Positions 34,624 to 44,679 of a DNA stretch of 64,000 nucleotides are shown here, piece by piece. The DNA is taken from positions 1 to 64,000 of the forward strand of contig NZ_JAJEWP010000008.1 in the NCBI RefSeq assembly GCF_020687825.1, written 5' to 3'. The first letter of the stretch is position 1; the number at the start of each line of letters is the position of its first letter. The stretch comes from Fluctibacter halophilus. GTDB lineage: Bacteria; Pseudomonadota; Gammaproteobacteria; Enterobacterales; Alteromonadaceae. The notes under the pieces were generated by a model. It was given only the letters and a program-made list of their open reading frames with translations. It ran no database searches and was not told the origin of the DNA. Position numbers and translations under genes: made by a program.

Positions 34624-35865
34624 TCAACTCCTGAAGCCTTTAAGTGGTTCCAGCATCCACGCCAGCATGGATTGCTCCCGAGTGGCGATGTCCCCGATGA
34701 GGGTCATTCCGAGACGCAGAGACCCGAGCAATGCCGACACTTGATTGCCATGGTCAGTAGCGTCGATTGCGACGGTGACCAGGTACGCGGCGGAGGCGAG
34801 CGAAAGCGGACTATCCTGCAATTCACTGGGCAAGGTCACGGCATCGTCAATATCAATGACGGTGCCCTTCAGGCTGCCAAACTGCCGGTACGGGAACGCA
34901 TCAATGCGCAACCTTACCGATTGATACTGGATCAATTGGCCGGCCATGTGCGTTGGTACCGCCAGGCGGGCCAGAAGCCTGCTATGACGAGGAATAATTT
35001 TTACGACCGGTGATGCGTCAGCGACGCGTTGACCAGCAACAACGTGCAGATTGGCGATGATCCCATCTGCAGGCGCCAGGACGGCATAGGTCTGTGCTGT
35101 CTGTTGCAGGGCCATTTGACGGTTTAGTTGGCTTAGCGAAGCTTGTGCCGCAATACGCTGTTGTTGCTCCGTCAGCCGGATTTGCTCGAGTTTAGCAAGG
35201 TGCTGTTGAACGGTTGCCTGTGCTGATTCATGTTGTTGTTGCACAGATAAATGGGTGTTTTGTTCACTCATCAACTGCTGTTGGCGTTGGGTTAGGGTTT
35301 CTCGGGCAGCTACATTGCTGGCTACCAATCTTGACGTTCGTGCAACCTGTTGTTGAATCGAAGCTATGCGTTGACGGATAACATCCAATTGGGATTCCAG
35401 GTGCGTTTGTTGGCGGCGCGCCGAGGCCAATTGCTGCTGTGCAGACATGCGTTGATGGGACAATAATTGCTGGTCGAGTGCCGCTTGTTTGGCAACAGCA
35501 TCCAGTTGTTGTTGCCACAATGTTGCCGTCACGTCTCTGCCCAACGAGGATTGAGCATGCCTCAAGTGGGCGACGACTTGTCCTTTCTGCACCCTATCGC
35601 CTTCATTAACCAATACCGATTCAACGTGATCAATGCCGCGGGGGGCATAAACCCGAAGCAGACCGTTTTCTGGCACCAACCAGCCATTAACGGATAAGTA
35701 TTGGGTCCTTTGCGTCAATGTCAGCCATGCCACGGCAGCGCAGAGCAATAGCAGCACCATTAACGCGAACAGCGATTGTCGGCGTGTCGGTTGTAGCAGG
35801 GGCTGCCCGTGATGCGCATTGCGCGGGGCGTCAATGGCGGCTTGTCTGAACAACGGTTGATGCAT
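34624..35865 (-). CDS. HlyD-family adaptor of the peptide exporter
   Basis: A 413-residue membrane-fusion protein linking the inner-membrane exporter to an outer-membrane channel. One membrane helix (about 31-51), two lipoyl-like halves (LRVYAPRGIDHVESVLVNEGDRVQKGQ near 75, and AVLAPADGIIANLHVVAGQRV near 285) and a long Gln-rich coiled coil (about 130-280) are present. The GGAGGAG ribosome site decides the start; a longer frame from 35955 lacks one. No TolC gene lies here, so a general TolC would have to serve. It heads the peptide operon. Confidence 0.92.
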   Translation of the reverse strand: MHQPLFRQAAIDAPRNAHHGQPLLQPTRRQSLFALMVLLLLCAAVAWLTLTQRTQYLSVNGWLVPENGLLRVYAPRGIDHVESVLVNEGDRVQKGQVVAHLRHAQSSLGRDVTATLWQQQLDAVAKQAALDQQLLSHQRMSAQQQLASARRQQTHLESQLDVIRQRIASIQQQVARTSRLVASNVAARETLTQRQQQLMSEQNTHLSVQQQHESAQATVQQHLAKLEQIRLTEQQQRIAAQASLSQLNRQMALQQTAQTYAVLAPADGIIANLHVVAGQRVADASPVVKIIPRHSRLLARLAVPTHMAGQLIQYQSVRLRIDAFPYRQFGSLKGTVIDIDDAVTLPSELQDSPLSLASAAYLVTVAIDATDHGNQVSALLGSLRLGMTLIGDIATREQSMLAWMLEPLKGFRS

Positions 35866-36195
35866 GTCGCGCTCCTCCACAGCGATGGGTGAAAAACAGG
35901 GCTCCCTCCCTGGAGACACTCTTCCCTGAAGGCGCGCAGTGACAATCGGTAGCATCGGTCCGGTATCTACCGAGACATTGGCACAACATCCTTGGTGACA
36001 CGCCCTATTGCCATCCTGGCAATAAGCCTTCCTGGCTCGCTTCCCTGTTTTGTCAGTGTTAGCAGAGCCGAAGCTTGCAAGTGACTGACAGGTTGAGCTT
36101 AGGGTAAGACGACAGTGGCGCTTTCAATATCAGGCCATGTGATAAAGCTGGTGGGACATCTCCTTCGCAGATGCCGCGGGGGGAAGGGGTAAACG
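35866..36195. other. Upstream region of the graspetide operon
   Basis: About 330 bases without a gene between the adaptor start and the end of the GGDEF/EAL gene. It should contain the operon promoter. The only clear structure is the palindrome at 36006-36024. Confidence 0.6.
36006..36024. promoter_or_regulatory. Palindrome upstream of the graspetide operon
   Basis: TATTGCCA-TCC-TGGCAATA, perfect 8-base arms, about 140 bases before the adaptor start. Possible operator for a dimeric regulator, or a leader hairpin. Confidence 0.5.
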
Positions 36196-38742
36196 TCAGG
36201 TTAAAGGGGCTTTTTTATCGCTATGTTGCTTTATAAACGCGAGAAAAGCCGAGGCGGGTAGAGGTTTGCTGAAATAGTAGCCCTGGAATCGGTGGCACCC
36301 CAGAGCGATCAATTGGCGCAATTGCTGTTTTGATTCGACGCCTTCCAGTACCACGTCCAATGACATGTGACGACCAATCGCCAGGATCGATTCAATCAAG
36401 CCTCGATTGGTGGGGTCGTCGAGTTGATCGACAAAGGATTTGTCGACTTTGATTTCATCCAGCGGCAGTTGACGTATGTAGCTCAGGGACGAGTAGCCGG
36501 TGCCAAAGTCATCTAAGGCTATGCGCAAGCCTTGGTTTCTGAGTTGATGGAGCTTTTCAATTGCCTGTTGCATGTCTTCAACAAAGCCTGACTCGGTAAT
36601 TTCCAGCACCAATAGTCCTTCAGGCAGCTCATACCGGTTCAGCAAGGCGAGCAGGTGACTGACAAAACCCTCGTCGGCCAACTGCAGCGCTGATACGTTG
36701 ACGGAGCATTGGGGCGGCAACTGCTCACCTTGGTCAATCCAGGTTCTCAGTTGTACGATGATGGCACGGAACAACCATTGTCCGACCCCGTTTATCAGGC
36801 CGGATTTCTCTGCCACTGGCACAAACTCGGCCGGTGAAATGGGACCCTCCTCCGGGTGATCCCAGCGCAACAGGACTTCTGCACCAACGCATTCGTTATT
36901 GGCATTCAGTTGGGGCTGGAAGAATAGCTTGAGTTGCTGGTCGTCGCGCAATGCCTGTTGCAGCAACCGCTCCAGATATTCTTTGCGATCCTGGCTTTTC
37001 TGTAAGACCGGATCATACACCCGGTATTGTTGTTTACCGGCTTGTTTCGCCTGTCGTAACGCTGATTCAGCATGGCGCAACGCCTCAGATGCAGACTCTG
37101 CCATATCGGGTAGTACAACCGCGCCCATGCTGGTCTGCAGGGTAATATGGCGATTACCGAGTAAAATGGGTGCGCCCAGTTTGACGCTTAACGCTTCCCA
37201 ATGCAGGGGGATGAGAGGTGCCGGATGGGGGGAGGTATGTACGATGAGAACGGCAAACTCGTCGCCGCCAGTTCTGCCCAGCAGGTAGCCGTCTATGGCG
37301 TACTCTCTTAAACGGTGGTTGACCTCCAGAAGCACCAGTTCGGCAATGTCGTGGCCATAGATGCGATTGATATCCCGAAAGCCATCGATGTTGAACAACA
37401 TCAAAATTGCGGGCAGTTGTGGCTCATCAGAACCTTCCAGGCGCGCAGATAACTGGTGTAAAAAGCCGAGGCGGTTCGGTAACCGAGTCAGCGCATCGGT
37501 AAATGCCGCATCCCTCAGGTTGGCTTCGACCTTATCCCGTGCCAGTTCGGCGCTGGCGCGGGACGCAAAAACGTGTAAAACCTTTAGATGCTCCTCCCTT
37601 GGCTTGATGGGCGCATCGTGCAATAGCACCAGCAGTCCTACGGGCTTTTGACCCGCATCCTGCAGCGGCACGCCCACATAGGCTTGCATGCCCATATGTT
37701 GTAAGGCTTGATCATCAGGAAACACTTCCGCCACATGATCCGTGTACAGGCAAATATCCGAGGCCAGGGTATTTTCACAAGGGGTGTTGTTGAGGGAATA
37801 GGTAAAATTTTCAAGGGTTTCACCGTTGTCGATGGCCAATGTGGTGGTCACTGACTGACCACTTGGATCAAGCAGCCCTATCATCCCCATGCGCATTGAG
37901 AACAGGCTTAGTAGATTGTCCAATAATTGGCGATAGTAGTTACCTTCAGATTGGGAGGATACCCCTTTGGCCAGCGCGCTCAGGGCTCCTTCGATTTGCT
38001 GCCGTCGAACAATCTGGCGGCGTAGATAATAGGTTTGGTGAGTCAGTCTCAGGGCAAATGCGACACCCACAAAGAGCAACAAAAATGCCATTGGGAAACC
38101 GGACAAGTACACACTGTGCACCTGCCCCGCATCTATTGCCACAGCAATCACAGAACCTGATAACTGCAATATTACAAACATCAGCAGGCCGAAACTGAGC
38201 AAGTAATTGCGACGCCGGAAAAACGACTGAATCCGCCACAAAGACCAAATTAGAATGAATACGCCGAAACCATGATACAGATAATTCCAGCTACCGGGCT
38301 CTCCGCTCAGCAGCGCGAATTTTCCACCCTCGCTGATCTGTGCCGGAACAAAACCCGTTATGCTGGCAAACCGTAATGGGTACTGGGCAAACATATTGGC
38401 CAATAACAGCACCCCAGAAACTACACAGATGGCTGTCAGCCATACCCGTGGGAAGGCCTGTCGGCTCCATTGGGCAAAGCCCCACCCATAGGCGCCAAGG
38501 CCGATGATTGCGGCACTGATTTGACCTCTGAGCCAATACAGTGCCTCAGCCTCTGAGGTGCTGAGGTGGTATTGCCAGGTACACGCCTGGTAAGCCGCGG
38601 TGCTCAGACACAGCAATAGCAACGAATAGTAAGGCGCATCGTCCTGTTTAATTCGGTGGGTCAGGGCGACCATCAACAAGGTCATCAGACAGATCGCAAT
38701 GGATGCTGAAAACAGTGAGCTGATGACACTGAAGTGATGCAC
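36196..38742 (-). CDS. Membrane GGDEF-EAL protein with GAF-like domain
   Basis: An 848-residue protein that makes or breaks cyclic di-GMP. Seven or so N-terminal membrane helices (about 5-240) are followed by a GAF-like region (about 260-400), a GGDEF domain with intact GRTGGDEF (near 493), and an EAL domain starting at EVLLRW (near 624) with EITESGF, DDFGTGYSS and FQGYYFSKPL. Both active-site signatures are close to consensus, with EVL in place of EAL. Either activity could dominate. It is transcribed toward the graspetide operon but has its own leader and is probably unrelated. Confidence 0.93.
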   Translation of the reverse strand: MHHFSVISSLFSASIAICLMTLLMVALTHRIKQDDAPYYSLLLLCLSTAAYQACTWQYHLSTSEAEALYWLRGQISAAIIGLGAYGWGFAQWSRQAFPRVWLTAICVVSGVLLLANMFAQYPLRFASITGFVPAQISEGGKFALLSGEPGSWNYLYHGFGVFILIWSLWRIQSFFRRRNYLLSFGLLMFVILQLSGSVIAVAIDAGQVHSVYLSGFPMAFLLLFVGVAFALRLTHQTYYLRRQIVRRQQIEGALSALAKGVSSQSEGNYYRQLLDNLLSLFSMRMGMIGLLDPSGQSVTTTLAIDNGETLENFTYSLNNTPCENTLASDICLYTDHVAEVFPDDQALQHMGMQAYVGVPLQDAGQKPVGLLVLLHDAPIKPREEHLKVLHVFASRASAELARDKVEANLRDAAFTDALTRLPNRLGFLHQLSARLEGSDEPQLPAILMLFNIDGFRDINRIYGHDIAELVLLEVNHRLREYAIDGYLLGRTGGDEFAVLIVHTSPHPAPLIPLHWEALSVKLGAPILLGNRHITLQTSMGAVVLPDMAESASEALRHAESALRQAKQAGKQQYRVYDPVLQKSQDRKEYLERLLQQALRDDQQLKLFFQPQLNANNECVGAEVLLRWDHPEEGPISPAEFVPVAEKSGLINGVGQWLFRAIIVQLRTWIDQGEQLPPQCSVNVSALQLADEGFVSHLLALLNRYELPEGLLVLEITESGFVEDMQQAIEKLHQLRNQGLRIALDDFGTGYSSLSYIRQLPLDEIKVDKSFVDQLDDPTNRGLIESILAIGRHMSLDVVLEGVESKQQLRQLIALGCHRFQGYYFSKPLPASAFLAFIKQHSDKKAPLT

Positions 38743-38923
38743 TGGTGTTTCCCTGTCTGATTGAGACCCGTCATCCTAGACTAGCAGATTGTGATAGCCC
38801 TTGCAGCGTGCCTGAAGATGCACCGATAAATCTTGTCGGCAAAGTGATTTAGCTGGGTGGGGAAGGTTGTAAATTGCCAGTGATGCCCCCATCATTGCGA
38901 CAAACGAAAGTCAGAGATTAACC

Positions 38924-39769
38924 ATGGATAATGTTGTCGATATTACGCTGGAAAATTTTCAGCAAGTGATTTTGCAGATGTCCACCGAAAAATTCATATT
39001 GGTGGACTTCTGGGCGGATTGGTGTGAGCCGTGCAAAACCCTGATGCCAGTGCTTGAAAAGCTGGCCGCAGAGTATTCTCAGCACATGATCCTGGCCAAG
39101 GTCAATTGCGATGAACAACAAGAGATCGCAGCCCAATTCGGTGTACGTAGTTTACCAACGGTGATGTTGGTGAAAGACGGTCAGCCCATTGATGGTTTCG
39201 CTGGCGCCCAGCCTGAGGGACAGATCCGTGAAATGCTGCAACGTCATTTGCCACAACCGGAAGATGATGATTACCAACAAGCCGTTGCTTTGATTCAGCA
39301 AGGCAACTATGCCGAGGCTTTTCCGCTGGTTAAACAGGCCCATGATTTGAATGCCGACCGCGTCGATATTCGTCTGGCACTGGCCGATTGCGCGGTGGAA
39401 ATGGGCAATTTGGCATTGGCCAAGTCCCTGATAGCGCCGGTGGGGTTGGCTGATCAGGACGGTTACTACCATGCTATCAGTGGCAAAATTGAATTGGCCG
39501 AGCAAGCCGCCGAGTCCCCTGAAATCAAAGCATTGCAGGAAAAACTCGCCGCCCATCCTGATGACATGCAGGTAAAGGTCGATTTGGCCGTCCAATTGCA
39601 TCAGGCCCATCAGCCCGAAGAAGCCTTAGCGCTGTTGTTTGATGTGTTGCGTGCGGACCTGAATTTTGGTGACGCCAAAAAAGTCACCTTGGATATGATT
39701 AACGCCTTGCCCGATGGTGAGCCGTTAAAGTCGACCTTCCGGCGTAAGATATACAGCTTATTGTACTGA
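38924..39769 (+). CDS. cnoX: Thioredoxin-like co-chaperone CnoX (YbbN)
   Basis: A 281-residue thioredoxin domain (about 1-110) with redox motif WCEPC, fused to tetratricopeptide-like helices (about 115-281). E. coli CnoX (YbbN) protects oxidised proteins and hands them to GroEL or DnaK. E. coli's version lacks the second motif cysteine, while both are present here, so a reductase-like activity is likely. The ATG start is clear. A strong terminator shared with gppA follows. Confidence 0.92.
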   Translation: MDNVVDITLENFQQVILQMSTEKFILVDFWADWCEPCKTLMPVLEKLAAEYSQHMILAKVNCDEQQEIAAQFGVRSLPTVMLVKDGQPIDGFAGAQPEGQIREMLQRHLPQPEDDDYQQAVALIQQGNYAEAFPLVKQAHDLNADRVDIRLALADCAVEMGNLALAKSLIAPVGLADQDGYYHAISGKIELAEQAAESPEIKALQEKLAAHPDDMQVKVDLAVQLHQAHQPEEALALLFDVLRADLNFGDAKKVTLDMINALPDGEPLKSTFRRKIYSLLY

Positions 39770-39770
39770 T

Positions 39771-39799
39771 AAAAAACGGGGCCAGGCGCCCCGTTTTTT
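39771..39799. terminator. Bidirectional terminator between cnoX and gppA
   Basis: Stem CGGGGC / GCCCCG, A-run on the left and TTTTTT on the right. Both convergent genes end next to it. Confidence 0.92.
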
Positions 39800-41312
39800 A
39801 TCCCTGGCAATTCAGCACCAAGCCGGCTTTGTGTTGAAGCCACTTTTCATTGGCGAGTTCTGCATCAATCAATGGGTGGGCTTTCAGCCAGCCATCAGGG
39901 AAGGTCAGTGACCAGGTATCCGTCGTGACCGTCAGCTGAATGTCTGGCAGTAAGTGATCTTTACGTCGCATGGACAGCAAACAAGCCAGACGTAAAATAC
40001 GTGACAACGCCCACATCAGCGGACGTACATCCGGATGGTAATTGTCAAAGGCTGACGCCTGGAGCTCCTGACGGTGGCTTCTGACCAGATCCCGAATACA
40101 TTTTCGCTGTAATTGAGTGTAACCGTGCATGGGCAGATGATTGAGTATGTAAGCGCCGTGCTGATGGTATTGCTTGTATTCGATGTGCAAACCAATTTCA
40201 TGCAGCGTCGCAGCAGCTTCAAGCACCGCGCGGGCATCAAAATTACAGATGTTCGATTGTGCGCACAGTTGTTCATAAAGCCGCAACGCCAGCTGGGTTA
40301 CCCGTTGCGCCTGCGTGGCTTCGATGTGAAACCGGGCGACCAGTTCCTGCAGGGTTTGCAGGCGACGATCGGTGTGTTGAATATTGTCCAGCATGCCATA
40401 AATCAGGCCTTCGCGCAGAGCGCCGCCACTGATTTGCATTTCGTCAATCTTCAACTGTTCAAACAGCGCGATCAAAATGCTCAATCCACTCGGAAAAATC
40501 GGCCGCCGGGGCTCTTCCAGACCCTCAATACTCAAGCGGTCAATATGACCACAGTCAATGCACTGTTGCATCAGGTTGTGCAAATAATCCAGCCGAATGG
40601 CATCACTGATGTCCTGTGCAACCAGTATTTCAGTGATAGCCTGGGGCGTACCGGATGCGCCAAGGCATTGCTGCCAGTCAAAGCACACGAAGTCATCCCT
40701 GACCGGCAATAGTTTTTGTTGCGCGGCAGCGATGGCATTGCGAAAGTTTGCCTCGCTGAGCTCACCGTTGACAAAATAGCGTTCCATAAAGGTGACACAG
40801 CCCATTTCCAGGCTGACTAGGCTAATGGGGTTCATGTCATTGCCGACGATGACTTCGGTACTGGCGCCGCCTATGTCTATGACCAGCGTGTTGCCCTGGT
40901 TGGCGGAGGTGTAAGCAACACCCAGATAAATCTGGCGCGCTTCTTCTTCACCGCTGATGACTTCCAGGCGGTGGTTGAGAATGGCTTCTGCTTTTTGGAT
41001 AAAAACGTTGGCGTTTTTGGCCAGACGAAGGGTGGCAGTACCAACCACCCGGATGTGATTGACGGGAATGTCCTGCAATCGTTCCGCGAAGGTTTTCAGG
41101 CATTCCCAGCCCCTTTGCATGCTGGCGTCATCGAGCATCATTTCGTCATCCAGGCCGGCGGCCAGTCTGACTTTTTGCTTAACCTTGCCGATGATTTGGA
41201 CATTGCCCGCGACCACGCGGACCACCACCAGGTGAAAGCTGTTGGAACCGAGATCAACAGCTGCGTAGAGCTGTGTGTCTACCGCAGCTTGTGCTGCGAT
41301 CGGTCTGTCCAT
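39798..41312 (-). CDS. gppA: Ppx/GppA phosphatase
   Basis: A 504-residue phosphatase with the family fold AAVDLGSNSFHLVVVRV, EEEARQIYLGVA and VIDIGGASTEV, plus an HD-like C-terminal half. GppA turns pppGpp into ppGpp; Ppx removes polyphosphate ends. Adjacency to rhlB, with a 1-base overlap (TGATG), matches the E. coli rhlB-gppA pair and supports GppA. It is cytoplasmic. Confidence 0.93.
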   Translation of the reverse strand: MDRPIAAQAAVDTQLYAAVDLGSNSFHLVVVRVVAGNVQIIGKVKQKVRLAAGLDDEMMLDDASMQRGWECLKTFAERLQDIPVNHIRVVGTATLRLAKNANVFIQKAEAILNHRLEVISGEEEARQIYLGVAYTSANQGNTLVIDIGGASTEVIVGNDMNPISLVSLEMGCVTFMERYFVNGELSEANFRNAIAAAQQKLLPVRDDFVCFDWQQCLGASGTPQAITEILVAQDISDAIRLDYLHNLMQQCIDCGHIDRLSIEGLEEPRRPIFPSGLSILIALFEQLKIDEMQISGGALREGLIYGMLDNIQHTDRRLQTLQELVARFHIEATQAQRVTQLALRLYEQLCAQSNICNFDARAVLEAAATLHEIGLHIEYKQYHQHGAYILNHLPMHGYTQLQRKCIRDLVRSHRQELQASAFDNYHPDVRPLMWALSRILRLACLLSMRRKDHLLPDIQLTVTTDTWSLTFPDGWLKAHPLIDAELANEKWLQHKAGLVLNCQG

Positions 41313-42595
41313 CAACGTTGACGACTCCGGCCACGATTATTACTGCCACTGCCACTGCCTGTGCCGCGCTTGTTGTACGAGCGTCCGCTTTGCATTCGCT
41401 TACGGTGTGTTGGCTTGGGCGTGGTGATATCTTGCAACAACTGGCTGGCATCATAATCGGTCACCGGAATAGGGTGGTCGATATACGCTTCGATAGCCGG
41501 CAGATTCAGGGCGTATTTTTCACACGCAAAACTGATTGCATGACCACTGCGGCCTGCACGACCGGTACGACCGATACGGTGTACATAGTCTTCCGCATCG
41601 TCAGGCAGATCATAGTTGAACACATGGGTGACCTTTTCAATGTGCAGGCCTCGCGCCGCTACATCGGTGGCAACCAGAATATCCAGCCGATCTTTGCTGA
41701 AATCATCAAGAATTTTTAGTCGCTTTTTCTGCGGCACATCACCGCTCAACAGGCCTACCCGATGATTGTCTGCGGCCAGCCAGTCGTGGACTTTTTCACA
41801 GCCGTGTTTGGTATTTGCAAACACAATGGCTTTATCCGGCCATTCTTCTTCGAGCAATGTCAGCAACAGCGGCATTTTGTCTTCATCGGATGGATAAAAC
41901 AGTTCTTCTTTTACGCGGCTGGCGGTTTTTTGTTCCGGTTCCACTTGCACATGGGTTGGGTTGTTCATGTGCTCATAGGCCAGTTCCTGCACCCGGTATG
42001 ACAAGGTGGCTGAAAACAGCATACTGAGTCGCTGGGTTGCGGCGGGCATGCGACGAAACATGTAGCGAATGTCTTTAATAAAACCGAGGTCAAACATCCG
42101 GTCCGCTTCATCCAATACTGCAACTTCGATGTGGTCCAGTTTGAACACGCCCTGCTTGTAGTAATCGATAATGCGCCCGGTGGTGCCGATAATAATATCC
42201 ACACCGGATTCGAGGGTCTCCCGTTGACTTTGGTAACCTTCGCCCCCATAAATGAGCCCTAAAGACAATCCGGTGTGTTGGCTGAGCAATTCTGCATCAT
42301 TGTGGATCTGTACCGCCAGTTCCCGGGTCGGGGCCATAATAATGGCACGAGGTTGCTGCTTATTCTCTGCTTGGTTTTTCAGTAATTGATGAAAAGTAGC
42401 GACCAGGAAGGCGATGGTTTTACCGGTACCCGTCTGGGCCTGACCGGCAATATCGTGGCCATCAAGCAAGTGTGGCAAGCTGAGTGCCTGGATTGGGGTA
42501 CAGTGTTTAAAGTTCGCTGCCGACAATGCTGCAACGACATCCGGATGGATGGGCAGGTCGGCGAAATGCGTATTTGTTAAATGTGTCGTTTGCAT
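41312..42595 (-). CDS. rhlB: ATP-dependent RNA helicase RhlB
   Basis: A 427-residue DEAD-box helicase with [40 protein letters not shown]-like and HRIGRTGR motifs in order. A basic Arg/Ser/Gly tail (about 400-427) is present. In E. coli RhlB unwinds RNA inside the RNA degradosome. It is transcribed divergently from trxA, with gppA overlapping at its end, which is the conserved neighbourhood. Confidence 0.95.
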   Translation of the reverse strand: MQTTHLTNTHFADLPIHPDVVAALSAANFKHCTPIQALSLPHLLDGHDIAGQAQTGTGKTIAFLVATFHQLLKNQAENKQQPRAIIMAPTRELAVQIHNDAELLSQHTGLSLGLIYGGEGYQSQRETLESGVDIIIGTTGRIIDYYKQGVFKLDHIEVAVLDEADRMFDLGFIKDIRYMFRRMPAATQRLSMLFSATLSYRVQELAYEHMNNPTHVQVEPEQKTASRVKEELFYPSDEDKMPLLLTLLEEEWPDKAIVFANTKHGCEKVHDWLAADNHRVGLLSGDVPQKKRLKILDDFSKDRLDILVATDVAARGLHIEKVTHVFNYDLPDDAEDYVHRIGRTGRAGRSGHAISFACEKYALNLPAIEAYIDHPIPVTDYDASQLLQDITTPKPTHRKRMQSGRSYNKRGTGSGSGSNNRGRSRQR

Positions 42596-42696
42596 AGCTT
42601 ATAGCTTATCAGTGCTTGCATTAAAAAACAGTTTCTATATAACACTCATGACTACGCTGATTTGCTATCAGCGCGAGACCGAATTTGGAGAAAAAT

Positions 42697-43023
42697 ATGA
42701 GCGACAAAATTATCAAGTTATCAGATGATAGTTTCGAGGCAGATGTTATCAATGCAGCAAGTCCTGTTTTGGTTGACTTCTGGGCGGAGTGGTGTGGCCC
42801 GTGCAAAATGATCGCGCCGATTCTTGAAGAAGTTGCAGGCGAGTTCGACGGCAAGTTAACAGTTGCCAAGTTGAATGTCGATGAAAATAATGAAACGCCT
42901 CCAAAGTACGGCATCCGTGGGATCCCCACTTTGTTGTTGTTTAAAGACGGAAATGTTGCAGCCACGAAAGTCGGCGCGCTGTCGAAAACACAGTTGGTTG
43001 AATTCCTGAACGATAACCTGTAA
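42697..43023 (+). CDS. trxA: Thioredoxin 1
   Basis: A 108-residue protein with active-site WCGPC and the full thioredoxin fold ([38 protein letters not shown]). GGAG is six bases before the ATG at 42697. It reduces cytoplasmic disulfides and is the electron donor expected by the PAPS reductase CysH encoded near 59-60 kb. It is followed by rho, as in E. coli. Confidence 0.97.
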   Translation: MSDKIIKLSDDSFEADVINAASPVLVDFWAEWCGPCKMIAPILEEVAGEFDGKLTVAKLNVDENNETPPKYGIRGIPTLLLFKDGNVAATKVGALSKTQLVEFLNDNL

Positions 43024-43297
43024 TTCGCTCTCAATTTGCAGGGGTTACCGTGAGTGACCCCTGTCATTCACTCAAGACCTTATTGCACGCCGTTTCTGAG
43101 CGATTCTCTTCACCAACCCCAGACAAAGCCATATTTTAACTAGACGGGCTTGGGAATTGGTGCTAAGTTTTAACCGTTCAAGCCTTGAACGCATCTTTTT
43201 CTCGCTCGAATCAGAGATTTATTACGTAACATTCAAACTTTCTTGAAAACAAACATCGCGGTAATTCGCACGACTTCAATTAACAAGACCCACCGAT
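43024..43297 (+). promoter_or_regulatory. rho leader region
   Basis: About 270 bases between trxA and rho. E. coli rho is autoregulated by attenuation in its leader, and a comparable length is seen here. One tight hairpin followed by T-rich sequence lies at 43175-43200 (stem CGTTCA / TGAACG, loop AGCCT, then CATCTTTTT). Confidence 0.4.
43039..43063 (+). other. Stem-loop after trxA
   Basis: CAGGGGT / ACCCCTG stem with an 11-base loop, just 15 bases after the trxA stop. No T-run follows, so a Rho-dependent end or 3'-end protection is more likely than intrinsic termination. Confidence 0.5.
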
Positions 43298-44563
43298 ATG
43301 AACCTAACGGAACTTAAGAATAAACCGATCAACGAGCTTGTCGCGTTGGCGGAAGAAATGGGCCTGGAAAACATGGCCCGGGCCCGTAAACAAGACATCA
43401 TCTTCTCTATCCTCAAAGCGCATGCAAAAAGCGGTGAAGACATTTTTGGTGATGGTGTGCTGGAAATCCTGCAAGACGGGTTTGGCTTTCTGCGTTCCGC
43501 AGACTCTTCGTATTTGGCAGGTCCTGATGACATCTATGTATCGCCCAGCCAGATCCGCCGATTCAATTTGCGTACCGGTGATACCATTGCCGGGAAGATA
43601 CGGCCACCGAAGGACAGCGAACGATATTTTGCACTGCTAAAGATCCGAGAAGTTAACTTCGACAAGCCTGAAAACTCCCGCAATAAGATTCTGTTCGAAA
43701 ACCTCACACCTTTACACGCCAATTCTCGTTTGCGCATGGAACGTGGCAATGGCAGTACGGAAGACATTACTGCCCGAGTGCTGGATTTAGCATCTCCTAT
43801 TGGCAGAGGGCAACGTGGCTTGATCGTTGCGCCACCCAAAGCCGGTAAAACACTGTTGCTGCAGAACATTGCCCAGTCGATTGCTGCCAATCACCCAGAA
43901 TGTGAATTGATGGTATTGCTGATTGACGAGCGCCCTGAAGAGGTCACGGAAATGCAGCGATTGGTCCAGGGTGAAGTTGTTGCGTCTACCTTTGATGAAC
44001 CGGCCAGCCGCCACGTTCAAGTCGCAGAAATGGTGATTGAAAAGGCCAAACGCCTGGTTGAGCACAAAAAAGACGTGGTAATCCTGCTGGATTCTATTAC
44101 CCGTCTTGCCCGCGCCTATAACACGGTTATCCCTTCGTCGGGCAAAGTACTGACCGGTGGTGTGGACGCTAACGCATTGCATAAACCGAAGCGCTTTTTT
44201 GGTGCTGCACGTAACGTGGAAGAAGGCGGTAGCCTGACCATCATCGCCACGGCATTGATTGATACCGGTTCGAAGATGGATGAAGTCATCTACGAAGAAT
44301 TTAAAGGCACCGGCAACATGGAATTGCACCTGAATCGTAAGATTGCGGAAAAACGTGTATTCCCGGCGATTGATTTCAACCGTAGTGGTACCCGTCGTGA
44401 AGAACTGCTGGCGTCTCAGGAAGAACTACAGAAAATGTGGATCCTGCGTAAAATCGTGCATGAAATGTCGGAAATTGACGCAATGGAATTCCTGATTGGC
44501 AAGTTGGCCATGACCAAAACCAATGACGAATTCTTTGATGCGATGAAGCGTCAGAAGAGTTAA
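43298..44563 (+). CDS. rho: Transcription termination factor Rho
   Basis: A 421-residue hexameric helicase of usual length. It has the N-terminal helix bundle ([18 protein letters not shown]), RNA-binding domain ([14 protein letters not shown]), P-loop (PPKAGKT), Walker B ([16 protein letters not shown]), Q-loop ([16 protein letters not shown]) and R-loop ([20 protein letters not shown]). It ends transcription at C-rich sites in untranslated RNA. Confidence 0.98.
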   Translation: MNLTELKNKPINELVALAEEMGLENMARARKQDIIFSILKAHAKSGEDIFGDGVLEILQDGFGFLRSADSSYLAGPDDIYVSPSQIRRFNLRTGDTIAGKIRPPKDSERYFALLKIREVNFDKPENSRNKILFENLTPLHANSRLRMERGNGSTEDITARVLDLASPIGRGQRGLIVAPPKAGKTLLLQNIAQSIAANHPECELMVLLIDERPEEVTEMQRLVQGEVVASTFDEPASRHVQVAEMVIEKAKRLVEHKKDVVILLDSITRLARAYNTVIPSSGKVLTGGVDANALHKPKRFFGAARNVEEGGSLTIIATALIDTGSKMDEVIYEEFKGTGNMELHLNRKIAEKRVFPAIDFNRSGTRREELLASQEELQKMWILRKIVHEMSEIDAMEFLIGKLAMTKTNDEFFDAMKRQKS

Positions 44564-44580
44564 CCTTTTTTAGGATTGAA

Positions 44581-44619
44581 AAATCCGCTTCACCGCAAGG
44601 TGACAGCGGATTTTTTTTT
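44581..44619 (+). terminator. Intrinsic terminator after rho
   Basis: Long stem AATCCGCT / AGCGGATT with an inner CACC-GCAA-GGTG hairpin, followed by TTTTTTTT. Confidence 0.92.
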
Positions 44620-44679
44620 GCGTCGTCGGCCGATTGGGTTTAGCGTTAGGACTGACCTAACTCGGAAAGGATCAACAAC

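Noticed and set aside
34624-35955. Longer form of the HlyD protein starting at 35955
   Set aside because: Its 30 extra residues have no ribosome site, while GGAGGAG precedes the ATG at 35865.
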